Shown in pieces: positions 20,870 through 33,288 of a DNA stretch of 64,000 nt. Position 1 is the first letter of the stretch. Each line of letters starts with the position of its first letter. The stretch is taken from the NCBI GenBank assembly GCA_916048095.2, contig OU696584.1:4801849-4865848 (forward strand), written 5' to 3'. This DNA comes from Sacculina carcini (taxonomy: Eukaryota > Arthropoda > Thecostraca > Sacculinidae). The notes under the pieces are model-generated. The model ran no database searches. It was not told the DNA's origin and saw only the letters and a program-made list of their open reading frames with translations. The translations under genes and the position numbers were made by a program.

Positions 20870-23800
20870 CCTGTCAAGATAGGCACACACAATATGGCAG
20901 TAAAATGACCCGTTTCATGGACAAGTCCTGAATAAAAAAAACACGATAAATCAGTAATACAAAATCATCAAAAATAGTGAAAATCTGGTATTGTCTTGAA
21001 TCTAACCGTACGACCGCATCTGGCAGTGATTGTACCTGGTAGCGATGCATGAGGAGCATGTACAGGAGCAGGCCGTGTCGTAGTGGTGCTGGCGGGCGTA
21101 ACACGTGCATGTGGAACCGGACGAGGCTGCGACGAAGGGGTATTGACCGGTGACGCAGCAGTGACGATGGCTGGCTTCAGACGATCTATCGAGACGGACT
21201 CTGATCCGCCGATGGGCAGCGCGATGGTGAAGACTTTCGGTGTCCTAGATACGACGCGAAAAGGGCCCCGATAAAGTGCCTCGAGTGGACGGCGGACACG
21301 ATCGACACGCAACCACACATGTCACATGTCATCAGCTGCGCTGGCACGCAGAAGGTCGGAGTGCTGTGTGACGTGCCGGCTGACAAACTGTGAAAGTAGA
21401 TCTCCTGCATTCTCTTGTTGAGTTCGCCCACGAAGTCGTGCTGTGCTTTAATGGACACGTTTTCGCCTGCTGGCTACCGAGGACACAACAGATATCCACC
21501 AGTAACGGCTGTGAATGGCGAAAAACCGGACTCCGCGGGCAGCAATCGGATCCCCAACATGACGACCGGAAGAGCCGAAAGCCAGCATTCTTTACGGATT
21601 ATGATAGCTGTTTTAACTACGCGATGAAGACGCTTTACCATACCATTAGATTGGGGGTGATAGGCGGTCGTCCGAACACGATGAAAACCTACCAGTCTGG
21701 ATAATTCCTCGAACAGTTCAGATTTAAACTGGGCTCCGCGATCCGTTACCACATGGAGTGGGACACCGAAACGCGAAATCCAGCCCGTGAAAAAGGCGTT
21801 GGCGACAGATGCTGCAGTGATATCAGTGAGTGGCATCGCCTCGGGCCAGCGGCTTGCACGATCGACGCATGTCAGTATGTATCTGAACGGCGTGGAAGAT
21901 GAGTGACCAGCTGTAACCGCCGGCGGCAGAGGACCGACGAGATCTAAGTGCACCACCTCGAATCTTGCGCTAGTAAGATCAAACTGCGACAGTGGCGACT
22001 TTGTGTGGCGTGTTATCTTTGATTGTTGGCAGGCAGTAAAAATACGTACCCAATCTTTGATATCTTTGTGCATATGAGGCCATACATACCTGGATTTTAT
22101 CACGCGTGTGCTGGCGCGAACTCCAGGATGTGCAATCTTGTGTAGTTGTTGGAACACGTGAAACCGGCATCTCTGCGGTAGAAACGGCCTAGGATGAGGT
22201 GTTGCTGTATCACACAGTAGTACGGTGTCATCTGACAAGTTGAACTTCTTCAGGCTGTCGGCGTGATTATTAACATCGGGATCATCCAACTGAGCACGCG
22301 CAATGGCGGGCAGATCAAATGCTTCCAATTGGATGACGTTCACATCTCTCGGAGGGCAATCTGCGACCACGTTCTCGGCACCGCGAACATGCTGAACATC
22401 GGCCACATATTCGGTAATATATGACCAATGCCGCTGCTGTCTGTCTGACTTAGTCATGCGAAGACTGCGAAAAGCCGAGACGAGCGGTTTGTGATCGGTT
22501 AACGGCGTTACCGCTCGCCCCTCCAGGAAATGACGGAAATATCCCACGGCGTATAAGCGGCCAACAACTCGCGGTAGTAGACAGATTACTTCAGCTGTGC
22601 GGCAGAAAACTTCTTCGAAAAAAAACGAGATGGGCCTAGGCACCCCGTCCACCATCTGGTGAAGTGCAGCGCCAGCAGCCGTCGATGATCAGTCGGTGAC
22701 TAGCTGAAGTTGATCAGAGTTAGCTTTGGGATGAGGTAGCGTGCATGCGTCACTCAGGGCTCGCTTGACGCCTTCAAACGCAGCTATCTCGCCTGCAGTG
22801 AGCGAAAGGCTTTTTGAATTTGGCTCTGTTCTACTGCGCTCCGACAAAGGGTGAGCACTGGTCGCGAAACCGGGAATCATACGGCGGTAAAACCCTACCA
22901 TACCCAGAAATCTACGCAGTGAAGCAGAATCAGAAGGTAAAGGAAAATCATTAATGACACTCACTTTGGAATCCGGCGGGCAAACACCGTCGGCAGATCT
23001 TGTGACCAAGGAAGTCAATCAGGGACCTATAAAAACAACACTTATCCAGAGATAATCGGAGACAATGCTATTCAAAAACGTCAAATACTGCTGCCAGGTC
23101 GCGCGTGTGCTGCTGCTTGTCAACTGAGAACACAAGAACATCGTCTAGATAAACGAATGTGCATGACAGGTGGGCAAGTATCGTACTCATCATGCGCTGA
23201 AAGCTGGCTCCGGCATTTTTGAGACCCAACGGCATAAGCAAATATTCAAATAAACCGAAAGCAGTCACTACAGCGGTTTTCGGTATGTCGGCTTCACTCA
23301 TCGGAGCCTGATGACATGCCTGGAGTAGGTCCAATTCGGAAAATAGTGTCATGCCGTCTAAATGTGCTGACAGATCCTGGATATGTGGGATCGGGAATCT
23401 GTCACACACAGTTTTGACATTGAGCGCTCGATAATCTCCAGTGGTGCGCCACTCGCCGGGTGCTTTCTTAGCAGCCATATGAAGCGGAGAAACCCACGGC
23501 GAGCTGGAGCGACGGACGACACCGGACGCTAGGATATCTTCGAAAGCAGATCGAGCGGCATTATCTTTATCGGGCGTCAGTCGGCGAGGACGAGCAAAGA
23601 CCGGTGCGGCACTGCCCGTGTCAATGCTGTGCTGAACAGGCATAGATATCATATTGTTTGACCGTGGTGCAGGTAGCGATGGATGATCAGGCATCAACGT
23701 GCGCACATTATGAGGAAAAGTACTCAAGTCGTTGACGACAAGGCCAACTGGTTGTGCACCACTTACATTAGCCGGCGCTCGCAGCGAGGTTGTGGTGTCA

Positions 23801-25560
23801 CAAATGCAGTTGTGATGACAATCACTATGAGTATACAGTGGCGCAAAAAATCGTGGCCCAGCAATGGAGACACTGCGTCGGATACTACAAATGTCCATGT
23901 GAACTTCCGACGCAGCTTCTGCAGCACAATGTCGACACAAACCTCACCGTGTACTGTCATGGGCTGGCCATGGGCTGCGGATAACCGCGCTGATGTTGGC
24001 AGGAGCGACAGTGTGCTTACTTCGGTCCGCGGAAGGATGGAGACGCCTGCTCCGGTGTCAACAATGAAGGACAACCATTTGGTGCCGACACGAGCTGCTA
24101 CTGTGAGGAGCTACAGGCCACCTGATGCAGCTACCATGGTCTGCCGATCTAGTTTTCCGGGGTCGATGGACGGGAACGATCGGCAGGCACTGGTGATGAG
24201 CCCCTGGATGATGGCTGCATCGCCAGATTCGCTGGTTTCCGTGGCCACTGACACCATCGCTTGCACGTGCGTGCAGTGGCGCCAAAGAATATATAACCAT
24301 GACACACTTTCGGGCGTTGGTCGGAATGAAAAGGCTACAGTTCTATGCCGTATCTGGCGCTTGATACTCTCTCCTGCTATCGCCCGCGGCGATAAGTGGT
24401 CGCTGCCCGGGTAAACATACCTGGCGCGGCCAAGCACTGCGACGGCACCAGCGGCATCAACTCGTCTGCCAGCTTGCCGAGCTGATCCAGCGGCGTCTGC
24501 TGTTGTGCAGCCAGGACCGGGCCTAGTGCTGGTGGTAAAGCCTGAGTAAACTTGTGACGAACTATATCTTCCGTCACTTTTACTTTGCGTGCACGCGCCA
24601 TCAGCTCACTAAGAAAGACAGATGGTCGACCAGTCATGACAGTGCTAGAAATGAGCTCCTCAAACAGCTCCGTTTTGGATTTGTAGAGAGTCTGCAGAAC
24701 CTCGGATTTGAGCTGTGAGTATGACTCTTGCTCCATTGTAGCAGGGCTGACATTGCACACCACGTTCGGGGGCAGAGCTGCGATGACGTGGTAGAATTTT
24801 GTGGACTCTACCGACACTCGCTGGATGCGAGATTGTGCCTCCATGATTGCGAACCAGCCTTCCATGCAATTCTGCATGAAAGGCGGTGGCTTAATAGTCA
24901 CGCCATGCACAGGAGAAGCGGAAACTTCGACCACTGGTGTATTTTCGGCCCCGTTCTTAGTGGGAAATGGAGTGGCGTTATTTCTCGCCATTGTAACGGT
25001 GATAATAATAATATTTCGTTATGTTGATCTTCGTTCGGCTGATCGTGATGTCTTGATAGTTCCTCTTGATGTTGTGTTCGGCGATAACAAGTAATAGTCA
25101 CCCAGTCGAAGTTGAATTGTGTATTCAGGGCAACCAGTCAAATCTACTCTTAACACTTAATAAAGTCCTGAACCTAATGCTCTAATGACGACTTAATAAC
25201 TGCCTGCCTGGGTGAGTGGTCCTCTGTTGTTAGTGTCACATCTTGACTGCCCTATCGTTAGTGAACCTAGTATCTCTAGCGTCTCCAGTCTCTAGTATCA
25301 CCCCCGGTTTATATACCTACGAACACATGTCGTTGGCACCATATACCACAAGCAAATGCCAACTCGCCAAACCGCTCGAACTACACAACCGGGACACAAG
25401 CTATTTCTAAACGCGATCTGACAGTACACAGGCGTGTTGCCTCGAGATGATCAGCCAAGTCAGACGTACAAAAAAGAGTCATTAATTACTGTCACACATA
25501 CTCCACTCGTGCCAAACATACCAGGCGCCGTGTAATACTGGCGTCGCTCTAACACATAAA
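20870..25560 (-). mobile_element. Ty3/gypsy LTR retroelement fossil
   Basis: Minus-strand parts in order: gag (about 24,990-24,380), protease (DTGAGVS, about 24,060), reverse transcriptase (about 23,700-23,070, FVYLDDVLVF), RNase H (about 23,000-22,360), integrase with HHCC and D-D-E core (about 22,330-21,560) and a chromatin-side tail to about 20,970. A candidate 5' LTR lies at about 25,100-25,560, with TATATAAA on the minus strand at 25,308-25,315. No matching 3' LTR was recognised on the left. The element is broken in about five or more places. Confidence 0.88.
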
Positions 25561-26520
25561 TTAGCCTAACGACAGCTGCACAAGCAGGCCGCGAAAGGAC
25601 GCGAACGTAAACTGAGAAAGAGAGAGAAATAAAACTGAGTAAGCTGACAGATAGAAAACTGGTCTGATTATAACTTTGTTATATCACAGCTGCGAGGTCT
25701 TTTAAACGAATGTGAACACTAGACACAATCACGGCCATCAAAGCCAACAGCTCTATGGAATCGTGATAGCTGCAATTATAGCAAACTGCCAGTCATTATT
25801 TGCAGAGTTTCCACTTTAGGGTAGGACTGAGGCATAATTCTGATCAGTAATTATACAGCGCCATTTCTCACCATACACACATACTCCATAAGTATGTGCA
25901 TACAGCATTGTGCGTCTGTAAAAATCAACTTTCACATCGAGTCGACAGGGCCGTACATAAAACACAGGAACATCCTGTGTCACCAGTTAATTGCTGGTGA
26001 ATTCTGGCACATTAACTGTCCTTTTTCGATGTTTGCCTCATCCCAATAGTTTTGTGGTATTCCTGCAGTATCAAGAACTGACAGCTCCAGCATTCAGTAT
26101 TTGCCAAAAAATACTCGACTGCTTCACGAGTGATGTTTTAGAATTATTCAGACCAGTAATCTTTACATTTGCGCTCACGAATTATTAGATGTAACCCTAA
26201 CTATTCATTATGACCCATTTGACCTAAATTTTCAAGTGTGTATATCAAAGTACTTAAACATACAATTATACAACGAAGCAAAATTCTAGCGCATGTCAAA
26301 AATAGCGCATGTCTATGTCTATCGCATACATTAATCGCAACTAACACAGTAACTTAAAATCTAGAACAACAGGAATCTATATCTCACAAATCTACATGAG
26401 AAACTAACTTAGTTGTAATTAACACACGGTTATGGACATAAGGTTACGGACAACTGGCTATAAAATTAACACTATTAATTCTAACTAGCTCAGCACTTTA
26501 TACATATAAAATGGGCGATA
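25561..26520. other. AT-rich stretch without a recognised gene
   Basis: No coding pattern, exon borders or named repeat found. It may include more of the gypsy 5' region at its left edge. Confidence 0.55.
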
Positions 26521-26527
26521 TATCGTG

Positions 26528-26756
26528 TTAGTAAAACCATTTGTCGCCGACCACGAGCGCGTCCACGGCTCGATCCAAGCAGGTGGTGTTGTTCTTGAAC
26601 CACATCAGGCAGAGGTCGTACACCGACGGGGTATACTGTGTCGACTCGTAGTCCACGCGCTGCTTCACCAGTCATCTAGCTGCTGTCGTCGTTGTGTTCA
26701 AACACCTGCAGCACTTCCTTTCGAATGTCGTAGATAAATATTCGACCGTCTTCCAT
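26528..26756 (-). pseudogene. Short broken gene-like piece, function unknown
   Basis: Read on the minus strand, 26,756-26,676 gives MEDGRIFIYDIRKEVLQVFE then HNDDSS and a stop. A second frame, 26,671-26,528, gives LVKQRVDYESTQYTPSVYD, LCLMWFKNNTTCLDRAVDAL and VVGDKWFY and a stop. GC content and codon use are higher than the AT-rich surroundings, and the pieces abut with a one-base frame change, so it looks like the 3' end of a host gene or a processed copy that has decayed. The first piece faintly recalls a WD40 blade (D-G-R-I-x-I-Y-D-x-R), but I do not recognise the protein. Confidence 0.35.
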
Positions 26757-26759
26757 GAT

Positions 26760-27216
26760 TACTCGTCCCCTTCTTTATCGCAGTTGTTTTTCAGGTTGCT
26801 CGGTGAACCGCTGGTGTTGTCTCGGCTCGTGTTGATGATGATTTCGGCATTGACTTATCTCAGTCCACTAATTGTTTTCGTTGTCGTTGTTAGTAGACTG
26901 TCATTTCAGCACACGGTTGATCAGGGGTTCTAGCAAACTGTTGACTCAATCTCGCCTCTTCAGACCGAAAAACGGACACTTCTCGCCAGTGACTCATTGT
27001 TCTGTGTCGGTGTGGTAGCAGGATTGAGACAGGGAATCGAATGAAAAACTCATGCAATGTCCACTTGGAAATACGAAACTAATTTAACACGAGGTAGGAA
27101 AACTGGGCCGCATTCATAAGAGAAAATATAGACAATTAATAGGAAACAATTAATAGGAAACAATTAATAGGAGCAATATCCAGAGCCGTTTTTCTTTTAA
27201 TCATTATGAAATATTA
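26760..27216. other. Non-coding stretch with a 14-bp tandem repeat
   Basis: ACAATTAATAGGAA is repeated about three times at 27,132-27,172. Otherwise nothing recognised. Confidence 0.7.
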
Positions 27217-28393
27217 TTGTATTTATTTATTCTAATTAAACCCACTTTCACTATATAATTGTTAAGTTGCCATATATTTATCTAGTTTTAAGAATATGTT
27301 TTACACACTTACAGAGTAATGTTTCGTCTTTTGTAACTTTGAGTGCATGCATACTTATGCGTATATTCTCGATGATAATTACAATCTACTTTATTGGTCG
27401 TTAATTGAGGTCGTAGCATACTTCTGTGTATGCCTCCAGTTTCAACTAACCGACTTAGTCAACAAAGTAATTGCTTCAATAACTCCGCTTGTTTATTAAG
27501 TAGCGTGTAAAATGCTTTCAACTAAATGTCTTATGTATTCTCACCGTTAGACGGTTGACACAAGCCTCTTCTCTTTTGAGACCATGTGTGCCTCGTACAT
27601 TATTTTGTTGCTCATTAGCGCATATTTAGCACATTCATATATCCATCAGACAGTATCAGTCATCAGTCATCCATCAGTCAGCATCAGTCATCAGTCATCC
27701 ATCAGTATGGAACTTTCCTCGATATCCGTTTCGTATTATATAACATCTTACACTCTCATTTTCTGGTATGGGATACACAGTGTCTACACCAACATCTACT
27801 TAATCTGGTCATTTAGTCATATAGTCATCAGTCATTTAGTTATTTAGTCATCATTCATATATTTATTTAGTCACCTGCGGCGTATCGTGCCCTGACGTTC
27901 CAATGCATCTTATATGCGTTGCTATACATACTTTAAATGTAATTTCTCAAATATCTGTCACTTTTGACAGATAGTTTTACATTTCATTTCAAATATTTCA
28001 ACATCTCGTCCTGATTAAAAAAAAGTATTTGTCAGTGATTGTCTTCTCATATTTCTCAGTCGTAGATAGTATATGTTTCGACAACCAAAACATAAATAAT
28101 AAAATATCAAAATATCAAATGTAATCTGTAATAAAAATATCAAAGTCCAATTGTACACCATAATAATTATACAAATAATTAAACAGATCCCAGCCTAATA
28201 TCCAACTGTCCTTTAATTTCGTGTCCTCTAATAGAATATTTAGTGTCAAAATTCACAAAAGACACCGATCATTTAATAAGTGCAATATTGTTTAGTCTTG
28301 TCCCCTTCATACTAGTCAAACACATCCTACAAGACATGCAGCTTAGCTTCTTCACGCAATATTTCGATATTATTCATACATCACACCCAGCAT

Positions 28394-28677
28394 TAGAGAA
28401 GTATTGAGAAGGCATATGCTGCGCGGCGAGCACGTTCACTCTGGTTTATTTTAGTAAAACGTGGAATGCACTCGTTCATGTACGATAAGTACTTTTCAAT
28501 GTAAATTACTTGTATTAAGTGTGTTTCATATATGTTAATTTGCACGTGTTATCCAACAAAGTTAAACGTTTATTGTCAAACAGTTCCTCAATTGCTAATG
28601 GTGTTGTTCATATATATATTCGCAGATATTGTGATCATTGCTGGTGAATACATTAGCAAATGGTGAATACTTATTTA
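28394..28677 (+). repeat. 5' LTR of the 28.4-kb element
   Basis: 284 bp, about 99% identical to the 3' LTR. A CATATATATATTCG stretch at about 28,608-28,621 is the likely TATA region. The last base starts one arm of a 13-bp inverted repeat whose other arm is inside the LTR. Confidence 0.93.
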
Positions 28678-28698
28678 TGATCACAATATTTTTCAACT

Positions 28699-30207
28699 GT
28701 GCCAACAAAAATGTCGACGCCTGACCCGCACACGGAAGTGAGATGTCCTGTCGAAGGGTGCACCCTGTCATGGCCAACATCAACACCAGAACCTATACTG
28801 CTCCGTCTCCTCGAGATGCACGAGCGCTCCGCTCATCCACAACAGTCCTTGCCGACGTCGTCCGCGCCCCCGCAAGCTGAGAAAGTGAAGCGTCCCGTTG
28901 TGTCACAAGGAGGAACAGCAGAACAATGGTCGTACTTTATTCAGAGGTGGAGTGATTACAAAGCGGCCACCCGACTAGAAGGGCGGGATCTGATATTTCA
29001 GCTTCTCGAATGCTGCGACGAGGACCTTCGACGAGAGATCTCCCGCTATTTCGGGGGACTATCACACGAAGCAGAGAGCACTATCCAGGAAAACATAAAA
29101 TCTCTCGCAGTTCGTCAGGAGAATACGATGGTGGCACGCTTGCAGCTACAAAAAATGCAGCAAGACCACGATGAGCCTGTTAGAGCATTCGCTGCACGCC
29201 TACGCGGCCAGGCTAACATATGCAATTTCACAACGAAGTGCACCTGCGAACAAACAGTAAATTACAGTTCAGATATCATCCGTGACTCCTTGATTCGTGG
29301 TCTGGTGGATGATGACATTCGTCTCGAGCTACTCAGTCGATCCGACCCCCACCTCTCACTCGAAGATGCGCTCCACTACGTGGAAGCCAAAGAGGCGGGC
29401 AAACGGTCGGCCCACCAGATGCAGGGCGTCGTCACGTCGACCTCAGCGATGAGCACATATCGCCGTGTGCAAAAGTCTACGGCGGCGCAAAAACCACCCG
29501 CGCACGGCCGGACTGACAGAGCATGTGGGCACTGCGGTGGACAAGGACATGGAGGCAGCCGTCAAGCTCGCATGTCCAAGTGCCCAGCTTACAATCACAC
29601 ATGCAAAACATGTGGAAAGCTGCACCACTACGAAATTGTTTGTCGCCTCCGCCATAGCACATCACCACGCAAGAACAGTAGCTCGCAGGTCCAATACGCA
29701 CAGGACCAATCTGAATTATGCCCGATCCGAAGTGACGAGACCACACATGAAATCACACTGAGTGCCTTAGAACACCACGTATTTGACGATGTTAACAGAG
29801 TGTGGCACAAACGAGCGTCTGATCCGCAGCCCACCATCAACGTCCGCATTCAGGTGCATCCTGAAGATGCCCGCACATTGGGGATCAAAACCAACATAAG
29901 TCGACCCACGACAACTGTTACATACCAGGGCACTGCAGATACCGGATGTCAGTCGTGCTTGGCAGGCACATTACTCCTCCAAAAGCTAGGGTTGGAACCA
30001 TCGCAATTGGCACCAGTCTCCATGAGAATGGTGGCGGCCAACAACCAAGGTATTCCAATCCTTGGAGCTCTGGCACTTCGGATATCAATCGACGCACCCG
30101 ACAAACCTCCCATCGAAACTCGCCAACTTGTGTACTTCACAAAAACTACTGACAAATTTTTCCTGTCACACCATGCATGTGTCGCTCTCAACTTGATACC
30201 GTCATAA
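28699..30207 (+). CDS. Gag-protease frame of the LTR element (fossil)
   Basis: Of 502 residues, the N-terminus has a C-x4-C...H-x4-H finger-like motif within the first 45. A capsid-like helical region follows (RWSDYKAATRL to KEAGKRSAHQM). Next is a double cysteine-rich nucleic-acid-binding region (CGHCGGQGHGG, CKTCGKLHHYEIVC), and then an aspartic protease with the DTG active-site motif (TADTGCQSCL, about 29,932-29,960). The gene order gag then protease is as expected for Ty3/gypsy. Confidence 0.85.
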   Translation: MPTKMSTPDPHTEVRCPVEGCTLSWPTSTPEPILLRLLEMHERSAHPQQSLPTSSAPPQAEKVKRPVVSQGGTAEQWSYFIQRWSDYKAATRLEGRDLIFQLLECCDEDLRREISRYFGGLSHEAESTIQENIKSLAVRQENTMVARLQLQKMQQDHDEPVRAFAARLRGQANICNFTTKCTCEQTVNYSSDIIRDSLIRGLVDDDIRLELLSRSDPHLSLEDALHYVEAKEAGKRSAHQMQGVVTSTSAMSTYRRVQKSTAAQKPPAHGRTDRACGHCGGQGHGGSRQARMSKCPAYNHTCKTCGKLHHYEIVCRLRHSTSPRKNSSSQVQYAQDQSELCPIRSDETTHEITLSALEHHVFDDVNRVWHKRASDPQPTINVRIQVHPEDARTLGIKTNISRPTTTVTYQGTADTGCQSCLAGTLLLQKLGLEPSQLAPVSMRMVAANNQGIPILGALALRISIDAPDKPPIETRQLVYFTKTTDKFFLSHHACVALNLIPS

Positions 30208-30216
30208 TTTCCGACA

Positions 30217-33200
30217 ATGTGCAACTCTGGGCCGATATCGACGGATAACAACCATGCTGACATCGGGGCTCACCATTCGTGCAGCTGCCCGGAGAGAGAA
30301 CCACCACCCCCGCGCCCTACTCAGCTCCCGATACCGGCCACCGACAAGAACTGTGCGAGCCGACTGGAAGAATGGTTGCTCGATTATTACAAGTCGAGCA
30401 CATTAAACACCTGTGAACATCAGCGGCTCCCATTGATGTCTGGACCTCCGATGAAACTGCGAATCGACCACTCCGCTCGACCCACTGCGTACCACACTCC
30501 GATACCAGTGCCGGTACACTGGCAGGCATCAGTCAAATCCGCCCTAGACCGCGACGTTCGACTTGGAGTCATTGAACCTGTGCCTGTAGGAACTCCTGTC
30601 ACGTGGTGTCACCGTATGGTCGTGTGTCCCAAAAAATCAGGTGAGCCACGACGAACTGTGGATTTTCAGGCATTGAATAAACATGCGACGCGAGAGACAC
30701 ACCATACGCAATCACCCTTTCATCAGGCCCGATCCGTACCTGCATATACCTATAAAACCGTGTTTGATGCATGGAATGGCTACCACAGCATCCCGCTGGA
30801 CAAGGAGGATCGTCATCTCACCACATTCATCACCCCATGGGGCAGATATAGGTACTGTGTGGCACCACAGGGATACATTTCGTCAGGCGACTGTTACACG
30901 AGGCGATTCGACGAAATCGTGTCGGATACCCAGAACTTCACCAAATGCGTTGACGACGCTCTGTTATGGTCCGACTCTATCGAAGCAGCATTCTTCCAGG
31001 CAGTTGACTGGCTGAACAAATGTGGTCAGAACGGCGTGACTCTGAATCCTGACAAATTCAAATTTGCCAAAACTACAGTCGACTTCGCCGGTTTCACGAT
31101 CTCACCTACCAAAGTGACACCCAGCGCCAACTACACGGACGCGATTCAACATTTTCCATCTCCGAGAAATGTCACTGATGTCCGCAGCTGGTTCGGTCTC
31201 GTGAACCAAGTATCATTCTCGTTCGCAACAGCACCGAAAATGCTCCCATTCCGAGACTTACTCAAAAACAAGACGAAATTCATCTGGAACGAACAACTAG
31301 AAGAACTCTTCCAAGAATCGAAAAGAGTCATTTTGAGGGGCATCGCTGAAGGTGTGGAAATTTTCGACCTAAAACGACCCACCTGCCTACTCACAGATTG
31401 GTCGAAAACTGGAATTGGGTTTTGGCTCCTACAGAAACGATGCAAGTGTCCCTCCACAGCCCCGTTCTGCTGCAAAGAAGGATGGACCGTCACCCTGGTT
31501 GGCAGTCGCTTCACCTCTCCAGCGGAATCTCGGTACGCACCAATCGAGGGCGAAGCTTTAGCAGTAGTCGACGCCTTGAATAAAGCGCGCCACTTCATTC
31601 TTGGCTGCCCAAACTTGGTCATCGCGGTGGATCACAAGCCACTACTCAAAGTCTTCGGAGACCGATCACTTGGTGACATCTACAACCCACGTCTCCGCAA
31701 CCTGAAAGAGAAGACTTTGCGCTATCGATTCACCATGGTTCACATTCCTGGATCCCGTCACAAGGCTGCCGATGCCATTTCCCGTTATCCTGTCAACAGT
31801 CCAGAGTCGTTACACCTACCAGACGACATCGCCTTCACAGGAGACGTCTACCAATCCGTTACATGGGACAACATCCGAACTGCGACCACTAGTGACGAAA
31901 ACTTCCGGCAACTTCAGGAGTTCATCGAATGGGGTTTCCCCTCATCCTCAGAGAAAATGTCCTCCGAAATCAGAAACTTCCATAAGTTCAGAGCCGATCT
32001 CACCAGCCATGATGGCGTCCTGCTGTACAAAGACCGCGTCGTCATACCGCCATCCCTACGAACACGCATCCTACAGGCACTGCACTCCGCCCACCAAGGC
32101 GTCACGCAAATGTGTTCTCGGGCGGAATCATCGGTTTTCTGGCCGGGACTGACTCTTGACATAACAAACGTGCGTTCACGATGTCAAGCGTGCAATCGAA
32201 TGGCACCATCCCAGCCACACTCTCCACCAACGCCACCAATCGCTCCATCATACCCGTTCCAGCAAATAGTCAGTGACTATTTCAGTTATCGTGGCAACAC
32301 GTATCTTGTCATTGTCGACAGATACAGCAATTGGCCGATCGTCGAAAAGGCCAACGACGGAGCCTCAGGGCTGATCTCCGCCCTGCGCTGCACGTTTGTA
32401 ACATACGGAATCAGCGATGAGATTACCTCAGACGGCGGCCCGGAATTTACGTCCAAACAGACACAACAGTTTATCCGAAGCTGGGGTGTCTCACACCGCG
32501 TCTCATCGGTAGCACACCCACACAGTAACTGCCGAGCGGAGGTCGGTGTGAAAACGGTAAAACGTCTAATAACACAGAACACTGATAACTATGGACGCCT
32601 CGACACAGATCAATTCCAAAAAGCAATTCTGCAATACCGCAACACCCCCGATCCCATCACTCATGTCTCCCCCGCCATGTGCATATTTGGCAGACAGATC
32701 AGAGATGCCATACCCATACACCCCGGTAAATATGAACCTCACCCCACCTGGAGAGAAACACTTCAGGCTAGAGAAGAAGCATTGCGAAAGCGTCACATGG
32801 TCATGGCGGAACGCCTCACCGAACATACACGACACCTCCCACCTCTGGTCGTCGGTGATCATGTGCGCATTCAAAACCAGACAGGTCCACATCCCACCAA
32901 ATGGGACAAAACTGGTATCGTAGTCGAGGTCCGCCAGTTCGACCAATACGTAATTCGTGTTGACGTGTCAGGCCGTGTCACGTTGAGAAACCGCCGATTC
33001 CTTCGCAAATACATACCCTTCATACAGCGCTATCCGTTAACGTTCACTCCGGACACCCCATCTAACAGTGGACCAAGCGAGTTCCGTCAACCAATGAAGT
33101 CAAACAGGCCAACCACGCCCGACCATTCGACGGACCAGCCAACCGCACCAAACCAAACATCCACACCTGACAGGACAATCGCGTCTGATCAGCCGACGGC

Positions 33201-33288
33201 GTCACACAGGCCAACTGCACCTGACCAGCCGAACGTGGCTGCATCACCGATGCCAACCACGACACCGTTGGCACGACCCTCAGAGTAG
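30217..33288 (+). CDS. Pol frame of the LTR element: RT, RNase H, integrase (fossil)
   Basis: Of 1,023 residues: RT at about 75-300 with FDAWNGYHSIPLD and a CVDD catalytic box (residue 244 on); RNase H at about 385-520 (LLTDWSKTGIGFWL, GEALAVVDAL, VAVDHKPLL); integrase HHCC zinc region at about 625-665 and D-D-E core at about 690-850 (VIVDRYSNWPIV, ITSDGGPEFTS); then a basic region and a Pro/Thr-rich tail with repeated TAPDQP-like motifs. The same CVDD box is seen in the related fossil at 62-64 kb, so it marks the lineage. Confidence 0.88.
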   Translation: MCNSGPISTDNNHADIGAHHSCSCPEREPPPPRPTQLPIPATDKNCASRLEEWLLDYYKSSTLNTCEHQRLPLMSGPPMKLRIDHSARPTAYHTPIPVPVHWQASVKSALDRDVRLGVIEPVPVGTPVTWCHRMVVCPKKSGEPRRTVDFQALNKHATRETHHTQSPFHQARSVPAYTYKTVFDAWNGYHSIPLDKEDRHLTTFITPWGRYRYCVAPQGYISSGDCYTRRFDEIVSDTQNFTKCVDDALLWSDSIEAAFFQAVDWLNKCGQNGVTLNPDKFKFAKTTVDFAGFTISPTKVTPSANYTDAIQHFPSPRNVTDVRSWFGLVNQVSFSFATAPKMLPFRDLLKNKTKFIWNEQLEELFQESKRVILRGIAEGVEIFDLKRPTCLLTDWSKTGIGFWLLQKRCKCPSTAPFCCKEGWTVTLVGSRFTSPAESRYAPIEGEALAVVDALNKARHFILGCPNLVIAVDHKPLLKVFGDRSLGDIYNPRLRNLKEKTLRYRFTMVHIPGSRHKAADAISRYPVNSPESLHLPDDIAFTGDVYQSVTWDNIRTATTSDENFRQLQEFIEWGFPSSSEKMSSEIRNFHKFRADLTSHDGVLLYKDRVVIPPSLRTRILQALHSAHQGVTQMCSRAESSVFWPGLTLDITNVRSRCQACNRMAPSQPHSPPTPPIAPSYPFQQIVSDYFSYRGNTYLVIVDRYSNWPIVEKANDGASGLISALRCTFVTYGISDEITSDGGPEFTSKQTQQFIRSWGVSHRVSSVAHPHSNCRAEVGVKTVKRLITQNTDNYGRLDTDQFQKAILQYRNTPDPITHVSPAMCIFGRQIRDAIPIHPGKYEPHPTWRETLQAREEALRKRHMVMAERLTEHTRHLPPLVVGDHVRIQNQTGPHPTKWDKTGIVVEVRQFDQYVIRVDVSGRVTLRNRRFLRKYIPFIQRYPLTFTPDTPSNSGPSEFRQPMKSNRPTTPDHSTDQPTAPNQTSTPDRTIASDQPTASHRPTAPDQPNVAASPMPTTTPLARPSE

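Noticed and set aside
27584-27847. 87-residue hydrophobic frame also present at 35,164-35,427
   Set aside because: The two copies belong to a young (about 1% diverged) tandem duplication, so joint openness is not evidence of selection; the text is partly TCAGTCATCC repeats.
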